Assembly: GCA_013397455.1 (NCBI GenBank)
Contig: VYZB01000291.1
Location: 332,430-396,429, forward strand
Reading direction: 5' to 3'
DNA from: Crotophaga sulcirostris
Taxonomy: Eukaryota > Chordata > Aves > Cuculiformes > Crotophagidae
Length of the DNA: 64,000 nucleotides
Part shown: positions 34,301 to 47,034 of the stretch, in pieces
How positions within the stretch are numbered: the first letter of the stretch is position 1
How the letters are laid out: each line of letters starts with the position of its first letter
Position numbers and translations under genes: made by a program
The notes under the pieces: model-generated
Told to the model about the DNA's origin: nothing
Seen by the model: only the letters and a program-made list of their open reading frames with translations
Databases searched by the model: none

Positions 34301-36769
34301 TGCTGCAGATGCTATAAAAAATGACACTTTTTTTCCAAAAGTTTCTTATGTCACAGACCAGAACGAGGTATATTTTTTTTTGTTGTCTCAGGGCAAATGA
34401 AAGAATGAAGCATTGCCATCAACAGATGCGCCACCAAACAACCCAGTTCTGTCTGGCTTGGTTCTTGGCATCTGTGTGCTATTTCTGTCAAACTCAATCA
34501 AACTGAGTGTTAATTTTTGAAGCAAAACCCCTATGATCATTTCACTTGTGATGTAAGACAGATCTAACCTCAAGACTGTCAAAGGCCAGAAGTCAATGAC
34601 CCAATTTTGTGTGCCAGGCAGACCCCTAGCAGTAGCCAAGGCTTTTCCCGTTCCACATTCCTACTTATGTAGGTTGTGACATTTCTGATAGATGCCATTT
34701 ATGTAAAATAAAGCCCAGTCACAACTTTAAGAAGCTTTGCATATAGCACAGTGTGGCAAATAGACCTCAGAGAGTATGTTAGGTCCTCATAAAACCTCAT
34801 CCAGACAGGAATCTAACTTTGCAAAGGGAAATACTTCCACTGAGCCTTACTGCAAATGCAACAGAATGCTGAGAGCTCCTGATGAAAAGCTTTAGCGAGA
34901 AATTTGTGCTTTGGTAAATGCAATTATGGAATTTCTCTAATTGCTCACTCACATGGAATATAAAAGGAGTAATCTGAGTTTTTTAGGACCTTTCTATTCT
35001 GATTATGCTGTCGAGCTGGGACAAGATTTTGACCTAGATTTCTGCATTCACCTGATCTGAACTTGGGTTATGATGGTTTGCCAGTGTTGGTCGTTGATTT
35101 CTTTTCAAGTTTTTGCTTTTTTTTTATTCTCCTGAGGCAAAGAACTCAAAATCCTACCAGTATAAATCTAGCTTGTGTTTTGCAAAAATAGTCAATAATA
35201 ACCCAAGTCAATTAGAGAATGCTGGCAGACTGGAAAAGAGCCATGCTAAATAAAAAAAAATAGGAGGGGAAAGGACAGAGTGGCTTTGTACATTGATAAT
35301 ATCTTCCTACCTTTCTTTTGATCAGCAGGAGCACTGTGTAATGAGGCAGGGGAATGTCTTTGGGAACACATTTATTCAGAGTTGGTGACAGCATGAAACC
35401 TCTGCATATTTGGTCTCCTGATCCTGCAACCTCCTCTGCTTTTGCAGACTTCATCTTCCCCCATGCGTAAACTGACTTGGGAAAAACCTTCCTTTTTAGG
35501 ACAGCACAAGGCTCACTATCTTCAGTGGGAAAAATGAATAGAAGTTGCAGTGAGATAGCAAAAATAACAGACTTAGTTAAGTACAGAGTTATAGTAAATA
35601 ACTTCAGAGAGCTAAGGAAGTTTTAACTGAATTGAGAAACAGTCACCAGCTGAATTCAATTCAAGTTGGTTAAAGAATGGCAAGTTAAAAGAATTTCATA
35701 CTGAAATTCCCTCTAAGGTGCAGGTCCCATTAAAAGTACTGAAAGGACTCAACTACCTTATTAATGCATAAACTACTTAGTAGAAAAAAAGAAAAGCAAG
35801 ACTAGGAAATAACTAATTTGTCCATGTTTTGATTCCTTGCCCAGCCCTATTTTGTGACAAAATGTGTTTAAGCAACGTATTTTTGACAGATTTAACTGCA
35901 GTAATGATCCAGACACTGTCACTCTCCTGCATATTTTCATATTCTTATTATTGTGCATTCCAAATCCATAGAAACAGAGGTTATTTGCATCAGCTGGCTT
36001 ACACACAGAGCCTACAGCATGTGAAAAGTTAAAAGCAGTCAGGCTGTGATGGTAGCTGTGGTTGCTGATCTCCGAATGCAATTTTAAATGCACAAACCTA
36101 TTTTTAGAATATTACATTCCTTTTCATAGTTTTTCTTTTTGAACCACAACCTTCATGAAAAGGCTGTGATGTATATTACAGTGACACAGGGATGAAAAAA
36201 AATAATATTACATCAACAGTGAAACCATAATCTTACTGCCAAATGTACACATATTCACTAATAACTGCCACGATCCTGCATGCTCGGAAGAATCTTTCAT
36301 CTTATTCTTCTGGCCTGTTTTTTGACAGAGGGCTTCCCTTAAATCCATCCACTTCTTAGCTGTTCCCAGCTCTCTGCTTCATAGCATCTGACTTTGCTAG
36401 AGAGAGTGGTTTGTGCTGGCACAGTGTTGTGCAGGGTCCCGCAGATGAGGGGATGTTGCAACACAGGGTGCTCTGGTCTTTGTGGTGCTGCTGGTCTTAG
36501 TTGCAGGAGGTCAAGTGGGGCACCAGGAAGTAAACTGAAAGACATACAGGCTCCCACGTTTGCTTTTCCTGGAGTGATGCTAGTTATATTTGCTTATTAT
36601 AGTCAAATAAACACGATGGATACTCAGGTATACATGCAAATGCCTGGTGTTCCCCAGGTGAACCCAGCTGCGGCAGGAGACCATCATAAACCATGCTGCC
36701 TCGACCTAAAGGGAACATCTATGAAATTAATTGGTGCTTTCAAATAAAAGGAATTTAATGTAAAACTGA
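31331..36769. other. Unique AT-rich non-coding DNA, no gene seen
   Basis: Open frames up to 117 codons without domain signal. A C-rich patch at 31511-31530 gives three, not four, G runs on the minus strand, so I do not call a quadruplex. Nothing else explained. Confidence 0.55.
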
Positions 36770-37090
36770 TAAATCCATTAAATGTGTATTAGGACTGCCG
36801 TTGTTTTATTCAGGCAAAAGATTTATTCATGGAACAGTTTGCTTTTGCCTGTGCAGTTATCAGTGAATAATGATCTGGTGGTTTCATGCCTGAATTCCAG
36901 GTAGATAATAAAAACAAAACAAAAGGATTAATGCATTTTATCTATTTTTCTTCCATTTCTATGCGTGCGACCCCCTGCAAAGCTGCAGGTATGCAAATAA
37001 GAGCAGAGAAATTGGCCTAATACTGCAAATCCTGTGTGTCTGTGTATGCAATGTGCTGATGTTTGTAAAGCTGTGCTTGTTGTATCGCTG
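36770..37090. promoter_or_regulatory. Candidate conserved non-coding block with POU octamer
   Basis: Contains a perfect octamer ATGCAAAT (36991-36998) immediately after a small dyad, CCTGCA-AAGC-TGCAGG (36974-36989), and several homeodomain/HOX-like cores (GATTTATTCATGG about 36820, GTGAATAATGATC about 36863). Octamers are bound by POU factors. Context resembles neural enhancers, but no alignment was done. Confidence 0.3.
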
Positions 37091-40000
37091 TAAGTTCAGA
37101 GAAACTGTGCGAACATGCATAGTCCTGCAGCATGAGATCGAAGTACACATTTGCCAAGGTGAAATCTATAAAAAGCCCAGGACCTCAAAAATTAAGCCCC
37201 TGGTTGAAAATCTACCGTGTGCCCCACAGCTCCCCATAATAGTTTCCTTTGGTTTTTGGGTCTGCAGTGTTCATCTCCAAACAAAAGCATGTACTATCCA
37301 TGCGGGTAAACCTTCGACACATGCTCTTATTTTATCCAGAAGTCCTGGGAGCAGCTGGGACATTGTGGTTTTCTTTTTTTTTCTTTTTTTTACCTTTTTT
37401 TTTTCTTTGTTTGCTGCCCTGTCTCTGACTTGGAGGGTCAAATCCATGGCAAGTTCATTTCTGGGCCAACTCTGCCAAATTATATGATGTGAATTAATGT
37501 CTACTAGAACTTGGAACAGCAAACTCTGATTTAAGCTCTTAGGTTGAACTTGTCTACAATTGTTGAGGTGAAAGGCCAGTTCATACCCATTAATTAACCT
37601 AATCCATCTCAATCTACTTTATTTTATACCTTTTAGGGTTTGTGACTCTAAGAAATATATTTAGATAAAGCAATGCTGTTAAAATCCAGGAACATTGCTA
37701 AAGACACTCACCACCCACCATTGGTTTATACTAGAGATCACTACAAGCATTTTTTAAATGCTGGGAACTAATTTAATCATATATTTGTTATTTAGTCCCA
37801 ACACACTGAGCAGTTTTCTATCCAATTGATTCAAATAAGCATTCCATTAATGTCAGGGTTATTTTTGATTCTGACTTTTAGTCTGTTTGTAGTAATTTCA
37901 TTAATAGACAAGCATTATTGTTAGACGCCCCCTGCTTTTTCCTTCCACATCCTCTTACTGTGTTTGTAGTGGAACAAAACATAAAACACATGAAAATGAG
38001 GGACTGCAATTACCTTGTGAAATCTGAACCTAAACATGACCCCTAAGTACAGCTTTTAGGGGCTGTTGTGTATGTAGCAGCAGGCAGAGAATATTCAGAA
38101 AGATTAGCAAGGTTCAAGCTTTATCTAAAAGCATATGGGAATTTCTTAAGAGGATCTAATCTAAAAATAGGATTAAGACATATTACCAGATGTCTATCCC
38201 CTAAATATTCATTTTTAAACTGAAGATATTTAATGACTGAGTAATATTTAATAAGTTATTAGTTGACCGTAGAGGCTTCTGAAATTGAAATTCCTTGGAA
38301 ATGTCTATCACGACAATAATTAATAAAGATTTTAAAACAGCATCTCCATTGGAATGGTTTTCTGCCATATTATAGAAATCCATTTTTTAAAAGTATGGGC
38401 TGTTTCAGATTTTCGGGTTTTTTAAATAATATACAGAGAACAGAAAATCACGTACTCTGTAACATTGAAAAACCTAAAGCTAAGTGGAAATTAGCAGGAA
38501 TCAGTCATGAATGGTTTGAGATTTTACTTATAAGAATTAGATAGGCATCCACTTATTTATCCATTTTTATCTGAATGTTTTCATGCTGGAAAACTGTCCA
38601 GAACCACAGAGCAGCAAGTGATATTTAGGCAAGATGCAGTTAGTGCATTTTGTGTGGCTGTGCCTTGCGTGTGACCCCTATGTTATAGGACAGAGTCAGA
38701 CAGCTCATTTAAGGTACAGCAGATCTTACTGATTTCAGCATCTACAAAAACACGGAGTACATCTGAAAGAAAGCATGCCTCAAAGATTTAAGTTTTCTAC
38801 AGTCAGATAAATGAAGAGAAGCTGCAATAATGCTAGTGCAGGATTTTCAGTACAGTCAGAAATGTGGAAGCATGCAGATAAGCCCTGATCCGTTTTTACA
38901 TTTGGATTTCTATCTCAAATTTTCTAATACATATCCACATTTGAACCTTGGGTTGTGTTTTCTTTTTCTGAAAAAAGTTGTGGTAAATCTGAGGGCTGGG
39001 CCCAGATGGAGGTTGCCTGCTCAAAGTCATGAGGTAAGCCAAAGTCAGAGTTCTCCTGAGATATCTCATCTTTAACTCTGCTATAAGTGCAATGTCTTAA
39101 GCTAAGTCAAGAATATCATCCAGGTATGTTTCTTGTGATATTTGGACACATCGTTTGCAGAAGGGAAGACTAAGTGAAGGATATAATAACAGAGATTTTT
39201 TTTAATTGGATTTTCTCCCCTCTTCCCTATTGAAGTTTTTAAAAAGTCCCACATAGCTATAATAATAATAATAATAAAACAAATATTCAACTATTTTTGC
39301 AATTCTTAGACTTTCTCCTGAAACTGAAGGCTATATGTACCCTCAGTAAACTCTAGTTGCACCAGTTCCCTCACCTGGAGATATCTGGTGTCCTTCAATG
39401 GGAGAATAAATTTATAGTCAGGCAGAGAGCATACAGTTTCCTCCTAGGGGGACAGAGGCAAAAATGTTGGATTTGTGGTAAACCATGGAACTCCTAATAA
39501 TTTCCAGGGTTTCATCTATTGTCATAGCTAAGGAGAAGCCCTGGAAGAACAGTGATGGGAAGCTAGAGGAACTGTAGCAGCCTTGTAGTAACACTTGGAG
39601 TTAGCGCTCCTTTCCTCTTCCCCTTTAGACCTACTGGAAGCTGGCTCATAAAACCTGAAACACAGGCTGTGTCTTGGGGGGAAATTTAGCTGACGTGTTT
39701 TACAGTTGTTTTTAGTCACTGATAAAACCAAACACTAGGGAACTAATTTGAAGTGTGTGCATGCTCCATTCTGGGCAGGATGGGAATTATCAGTTTGTAC
39801 TCCAATCAGATAATCATGGTGGAGAATAACTGGCAAGTGTGATGTTGATATTTTGGCTGAAGGATGAAGAGGACCATTTCTTCTTCCCCTTCATGTACCT
39901 AAAATTTTGGCTCCTAGCAAATTTGAGAATCCAGTACACATCCAGGTTTTATTATGTTTTATTGTGTTTTATTTTATTTTTTGTCCAGCCAGAATAATTA

Positions 40001-41690
40001 GTTATAGGAAAGAAAACACAGTGGAAGCAAACATTCCTGGAGAGATCTTTCCATTCTTTTTTTTTTTTCCTTCATCACTTGCCAACTGCAGGCTCTGCAC
40101 TTGGCTTCCCAAGCAGGAAGAGAAAAGATAAAGGGACAAAAAAAACTTTCCATGGGGAAGACACAGCATCTGATGCTTGAAATATTTTTACTTTCCTTGG
40201 TGAGAGGTAGAAGACGTCAACCTAAGACTGGACTGAATGCAAACACTGCATGTGTTCTGAGTCTCAGTGCCCTAATGTGCAGCAATATTATCCTTCAAAC
40301 AGATTAGCTAATAACAAAAATGAAGGCCAGTACAACAATTAATGTGCTAGACTGAATTTGATAAATGTGAATTCAAATCTTTGCTCTTGTCTTGTTTGTA
40401 TATTGCACCATAAAGTTAGCTGTTTGAGAGCAGATGCACAAACATACTTATGAACCCAGATATACACTGAAATTACTAATAGGCCATTTTTTTTAAGATG
40501 GAACATGCTTGCCTCATTTTCAGTGTGGACCTGACCTCCAGTCTCTTGGTACTTGTCTGAGTGCAAATAGCCCTTTTCCATACCAAAGCAGTGCTTTAAA
40601 GAAAAATAAATTAAAGATTACACAAGTATTACAGAAAAAGAGACACAAGTTTAGCATTTCTGAGTGCCAGGTCATATGTTAGAAAGACTTATTCTCCCAT
40701 GACACAAAAACTTATACCTACCTATATTTATGAAATATGCAGCAGATTATTTTTCTAGGCTACCCCTGTTCACGGTTGAGGAGCTGAAATGTGACCATTT
40801 GTGTAGCCTTTCAACTTTTATAGTCACCTGGAGAGGCAGAGAAGTTTTGCAAAGCACATAATGCATGCTCTGTGGTGGAATGGCAGCAGTGATGACTACA
40901 GCCATGCCACACACACTCCGAAGAAGTTTTGTAAGGAAGGAATGTGATAAAATTCTCCCATTCACTGGAAACGTAGAAAAATTGAGTTTTCTGTGAGGGA
41001 TCTTTCTGAGATAGAAAATTGCTCTTACAGCTCACAGCAAATCTCCAAATATCGATCCTTTAGCATGTGCAGGCTTCTAGTGAAGCATGAGGAGACTGCC
41101 TACATAGTAGATATCTGTGACTGTTTGCTGCTTATCAGCTAGGTCCTGTCTACCTCTTGCAAAGTTTCCTTCATTGATCTTCATGAAGCCACTCTCCTGT
41201 CCATTGACCACAGCTCTGTGACAGAAATGGTTTCAGCTGCAGTCTTGCAGCCTTTGATTTCTGATGAATTAGACTCTTTGCGAGGCATGAGACTCAAATA
41301 GCACAAAGTGGGAAGGAGCAGTGGCTCATGACCAGGTTATTGGTTTATAAAACAATCTCCTCCTCCAGGGTTAGCAGGTCTGTGTGTGTACATATGTGTA
41401 CACACTCGGAGGGTGATTCTGATCAAAGCTACCACTTCGTAGCCTGTATCTTCACGCTGATGCAATTTTGTCATGGCTAAGATGGTGTTATGGTATGGGA
41501 AATAAAAGCATAGAATAAAAAAGCTTTATTTGCTCTCCGGATTCCATGCAATTTTGCCTTACACGTTCTTTACTCTGGCCCTCTTCTTTCCATCAGTTGC
41601 CAAACTAAAGTTTTGTATCGGGCTATTAAAGAAAAAGTGAAAACAAAACTTTTATTGACATGAACACTTTTTTTTTTCCTCTCTCTCTGC
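37091..41690. other. Unique AT-rich non-coding DNA with simple repeats
   Basis: A 144-codon open frame at 37053-37487 runs through the T-rich low-complexity stretch at 37369-37408 and is not credible as a gene. (TAA)6 lies at 39260-39277. No transposable element recognised. Confidence 0.55.
39260..39277 (+). repeat. (TAA)6 microsatellite
   Basis: Six uninterrupted TAA units in AT-rich DNA. A possible polymorphic marker. Confidence 0.85.
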
Positions 41691-42290
41691 CATTCGGGCC
41701 TCAGCTAAAGTGACCTGAGGCTAAATAGGCTCTCAAAGACAGCTTTCTTGCCAAAGAAATGTCATTGCTGTTAAACAGTACTAATGAATGCATAGATTTA
41801 GAACCTTATTTACATTGAAATTTGTTTAGTAAGCCAAGTTAGGTCTGAAAATTGGGACAAACTGTTTCCTCAATAATTTAATAACTCCAAAGACCTCGTC
41901 CATTTGGAAAAGGCAGAGCCTCACCGTCCACTTACAAATGCAAAGTCACGTTTCCCAAAATTGAATAAAATGCTAATAATACAGCAGATCCACAGATCAG
42001 CAAGTAAAGTGGCTTTTAGCTCGGAGTTCAGCTGGAGACAGAGTGAATAACAGCAGTCAGCTTACTCAGTCCTAGGCAAAATGGCTTTATTCCATCAATT
42101 GCCTGTGTTTCAAGTGTTTTGAAGGGTTCACATTTATTTTCGTAACCTCACTGAATTTGGCACCCTTGCCAGTAGTGTTGGAACTTTCAAATCGGGAGCT
42201 TTTCATTGAAACAGGCCAATTAACTCACTCGGGTCACATTCCCTATATGAACTCCTTTTAATGGTGAACCATACCACCCATTTTGTGACA
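41691..42290. promoter_or_regulatory. Candidate conserved non-coding block
   Basis: About 600 bp of mixed, repeat-free sequence with moderate GC and many factor-like cores: TGACCTGAGG (nuclear-receptor half-site, about 41711), AATAATTTAATAAC (about 41873), AGTCACGTTTCCC, CCAATTAACTC (about 42227), GGGTCACATTCC and TTTTAATGG (about 42255). One of the two blocks I would test first. Unverified. Confidence 0.3.
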
Positions 42291-45200
42291 AACAAAAATC
42301 CATAAAGAAAAATAAATTAATTCCTTTGAGTGAGTGCTTCCCAGAGGAAAGCATATATCAGCTGGATAACCAAATATGGGACACTTGGACAAATAAATAT
42401 AATGTCCCTCCATCACACACTTCCCCAAAAGTTATTGCATCTGCTTTGTGGAAACCATAACTGTTATTGCTACATCTTATGGATCAGTATTTATGCAAAA
42501 TCTGGTTTGGTCTTCTGAGTCAAGTAGCCTTGGTGCAAAGGCTTGGATTTTATCTAGATAGAAATTCCTTTACAGCATGTGAAGTGTGGAAACATATTTA
42601 TAGCTGGGTCTGCACTGAATTACAGAGTAGTTTTCTGCTCCTGTCCCTTAGAGATAGAACAGAGTTGTCCAGAAAAAAGACAACAGTTGCCATCTAAGGC
42701 GTAAGTTGGAGTAAGCATTGATTTGGGAATTTATTTGCAGGTGAAAGCTGAATACTCTATATATTATGAAAAGTGCAGGGAGGGCCCTGTGGAACATAAA
42801 GGTACCTATGCACACCCTCTATTCCATTGTCCTAGAGCAGGTTTAAGAAACCCTGCCACGGAAGCACATGTCACAGTGGGTCAGACTTGGATGTCAAAGC
42901 TTGGACAGTCACCCATCTTTTGGGGGCTTTTGCTTTTTCCACTAAATTGCACTTATTATGTTGAATTCCAGTCCTGCTGATATAGTTTAAAATGGTATTT
43001 TAAATGGAAATAAACAAATGCAATCAGGCCATTATAACTCTTATCTGGAAAGCAGGGCAGCGAGGAAACAAGAGAGACACTAGTAATGTCTAAATATTTG
43101 AAATATGTCTGAAAAATGATATACTGCTCCCATCCAGCAAACATTTTGTGGAACACGGCAGATCTCAGTCAAACTAAGAGCCCCCAAACAAATCCACCTT
43201 TCTTCACTACAAACTGTAAGGAAATATATTTTTTAATCTGAGCCTCTATCAGAATATGATATTACATGACACTGTAACCTTTTTCCCTCCAGAAAACCAC
43301 CCTTTATGAATAAAACATAGGTGACCTTTAAAAACTTAGCAGTTGTACTAGGTGATTGCATATTAACAAGCTTTTTGAGGAACTAGGACAGGCACTGTAC
43401 GTTTCAGTTAAGGACAGATAATAGAACTATTCAAATAATTTATTATTTTATACAATATAGGGAAATGTAAGAAAACTACCTCAACAAGAGTCTGCTTAAA
43501 TTTTTGGAAGTATAATTTTATGTGGCTCCCCCCATTCATCTGAATTATACAGTCACTGCTAAATGAAAGACTTCCTTTTGAAGGATGACTCTGGTTCTCC
43601 TTTGCTTGAAGTTTGTGAACAGCTTTGGTTTGAGACCACTTGATGGGACAATTTTCAGTGACTACGAGGCGGTTTTTATATGGGATCAAAGGTGTCTAAG
43701 GCTTGCTGCCCTTCCTTTGCCAAGCTAAAAGGTTTGGAGACAAGGCCTGAGCTCATTTAAATCAGTAGAAATGCTGGGACATCAAGGCATGTATGGCAAT
43801 ATATATGGGTAAAGAAAATTCAGTCCTTTGGCTGACTTTCTCTCTCTAAGAGAGGTTCTTGACTTTATTTTATCATCTCTATTGAAGCTAAGTGAAGAAA
43901 AGAGAAAGTAGGTTCACACCAAAGAGAATATTTCTACCAAAGGGATCACTTTGGAAATTCGTAACACTTACATATTTAAATAATAACCCTAAATCTCGTC
44001 TTCTTCCATGAGAGTTCATTCCAGCTGCTCTCACTAGTTCTGGAGCCTAGTTATCTATGGTAGAAATTTATCTGATGTTCTCAGATCTTGATTTATGCTT
44101 CATATTGGCATTTCTCCTTAATTACGCATTCACTACATGGAGATCTGATGTAAGAATATTTTTCAACATTTTTTCTCAAGATATTTTTTCTATCCTGAGA
44201 ACGATTCGCTTCCATATGAACAAGATTCCTTCTTCTGCTGAAGGACATAATGGTCACAAACATCAATACCATGCAAGCGGTCGGTTCCCAGCTTTGGAAA
44301 GGTGAAATAGGAGTAAGTAGATATGAAGCAGATTATCCATTACAGAAATTTAAATTATTATTTTAAAGCCCAGTAACCATTGTGTCTCTCCTTCTGAATT
44401 TATCAGCTGGAATCCAGGAGAGCTAAATTCAAATGAAAATGCTGATAATCATGCCCCATTGCTTATTTTCTTTGCACCATTTCGGGTATAATTGTCTTAA
44501 GATGACTAGATATTACTTCAACCTTTTGCTACATGAACTGCTTCCTTCTCTGTATTAGAACTATATCTAAGCATAGAATAGAAAAAATCACTCAAATTTG
44601 TCATTTTAGTGTTTAGGCTTCTTAGGTTGGCTCAAAAGTTTCCAAGAGGGAGACTTAAGGATGTTGAGTGTACGTCACTTTCCCCAGCGTAGGCAGAGCA
44701 CACAGTGGTTTATTCTTTGCGCTGGTGGGAGGTAGGGATAGGAAAAATGTTCTACCGGGCCAACCTGATAGGTTTTTTCCAATGTGTCATTACTGTGTTT
44801 CAGAGCATCTGTGTTGCTGCCATATGAACTGGATAGGAACACAAAATAATCAATTTCAGTTGAGAGCACTAATTTATCACTTTGCCATCTTTTATTACAA
44901 GGTAGAGAATCTCTCTGTTTCTCTTCTACCTTCTAAATGCAAAATCAGGACAATAGATACCCCCCTCTTCCTCCATCTCTTCCCTCTCCTGATCTGTGGA
45001 TAAGCCCTTGTAATTAAAATAAATGTTCTGAGAAGCAAAAATGTATATGATCATCCTCCATCGTTGCCTGTTAAAGGGCAAGGGTCATGTTGGTTCTCAT
45101 TGGAAAATATACAGGAAAAGTTCAGATTTTGGCCATTTCTTCATTACTAAGAACGACCTCTTAATACAAAATCAACTATTCACCAAATCATGGCAGATAG

Positions 45201-46957
45201 AGAAAACAAATACCCTTTAATTCTTTCCTATGAAAATAGAAAAAGCCTGTTTTGTTGTCCTTGGCATAAATACGCTCTATCAAGACTAGAAAAAACAAAT
45301 GTCATCTATGACGAATCCAGGCTTTGAGAGTCAGAAGCAGCCTGCACTTTGTAATCTCCTAACCAAGAAAGAGCCTGAAAGAGAGCATGAAAGGTCGGAA
45401 GCTCCCCTAATGGTATGTATATATTGTCTTTTGCAGGCAGATGTGAGCTGATTCTGTATGACTCCAAATGACAGTGATCTGTTGAACTGCTACACCACAG
45501 AACCAAGCCTAAGTGTGCTGCCAGTCACAGATACTTGGCTTCTAGCTGGTTGATTTTCAATTCATGGGTTGAGCAAGCCCTTACCTGCATGAAAAAGAGT
45601 CTGTATGGTTCTGTTTTAGCCTTTGTCCTACATATTCTTCCCAATGCCCATAAAGCACACAGCACAGTACAAAATGGAGGAATTCAAATTCCATGGGTTT
45701 GCTGGTTTGGTTTTCGTTTAGTGTTTCTCTCAAACCCGAACTTCCCAAATCACCACCTATTTTTAATATAGCTTTCAAATCATATTTTCAACCTTCCCAA
45801 GTGTTTTTCTAGTCTTCCATGGAGTGAGGCTGTCTAATTAGAGCCAGCTTTTGAATGCACACATGTACATGTGGATAGATGTTCTTTCAGAACTGTTAGA
45901 CATATAGCTACTAACTGCAGATGCTGGAACTGGAACATAGTGAAACGCCTAAAATCCCATCCAAAGTACTAAGTCTTGCCCTCACTTGGTTTTTACATTG
46001 TCTTTAAGTACTATTTACCTGAAATGCTATTAGCTAACAAGTTCTATTTGCATTCATGCATTTTTTACTGTCTTTTTTTGCTATTCTTATGGTCTTAAAA
46101 GATTTACTGTAGATGCTAAAATCTTTCATCGTAATTTTCCTTCGAAAAAAACACCCTGGTTTGTCTGCACACACGGATATGTGTATATATTATTGGAAAC
46201 CAACATTCCTCTGCTGTTCCCAATATATCTTTCTAGGCCCCAATTTCCTAACCAAAAACACATTACAGATCTGATGTTTTCCACAGCCTAGTAGCACATC
46301 AATAAACTAAAGATTATTGTGCTTTGTCAGGTTTTATTTTGTAACATTATGGGAAATTCTCTGCTGCTTTGGATGAGTGCATAAACTCTTATTGCTTGAC
46401 AATTAACAGAGCTAGTAATAGAAAATGCAATGTAATTTACCTTAGTACAAGGGATTTTGGTTAACAAAAATTAAACTATTGAACTCTCCTCTCGTAGGAG
46501 AAGGACATTCTCATTATGTGAGCAATATTTTTTTTTGGTGGTTAAATAAATAAAAAAAACCCATACACAAAATCAAGTGGGTGCTGGGCCTTGGGTGGAT
46601 TTATTATGAAGGCTATGTGGAATTCTTCTAATGTGCTTGCTTTGGAACTGGACAAAATGAACCTTTTGCAAAATAAGCATGCCATAGCTTTTTCTGTGAT
46701 ACAAGGAGAGTTCACCCAAATAAATAATGTTGAAGGGGGAGTTCCTTTATGTGCTATGTAATTTCACTGTGCTGGAGATGACTTCTTACCTCTGTTGCTG
46801 AATTAGGAAGGTCAGAATTTAATTCTCTCCCTCAGCAACTACATACTACAAATGATGAGGGCCACCACATTACTCTGAGGACCAGTCAATCTTTTCAGGT
46901 TGACCTCCAAAGAGATGGCTTGTGTACTTTTGATCTCCCTGGTCAAGGAAGGTTGTG
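42291..46957. other. Unique AT-rich non-coding DNA, no gene seen
   Basis: No reading frame above about 111 codons with any recognisable feature. No simple repeat of note, no transposable element recognised. Confidence 0.55.
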
Positions 46958-47034
46958 TTTCTTTCCCTTTCCCTTTCTCTTTCCCTTTCCCTTACCCTTT
47001 TCCTTTCTTTTTACCTCCTTTCCACCCTTTTTTT
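46958..47034 (+). repeat. (TTTCCC)n polypyrimidine tract with perfect mirror repeat
   Basis: Pure pyrimidine from 46958 to 46993 and, with three A interruptions, on to 47034. Bases 46963-46993 form a perfect 31-bp mirror repeat centred on T46978, the geometry needed for intramolecular triplex (H-DNA). A 158-codon open frame (46900-47376) crosses it, giving a Ser/Phe/Pro-rich run. That is a translation of the repeat and not evidence for a gene. Confidence 0.85.

Noticed and set aside
37053..37487. 144-codon open frame
   Set aside because: It runs through a T-rich low-complexity tract and has no recognisable protein signature.
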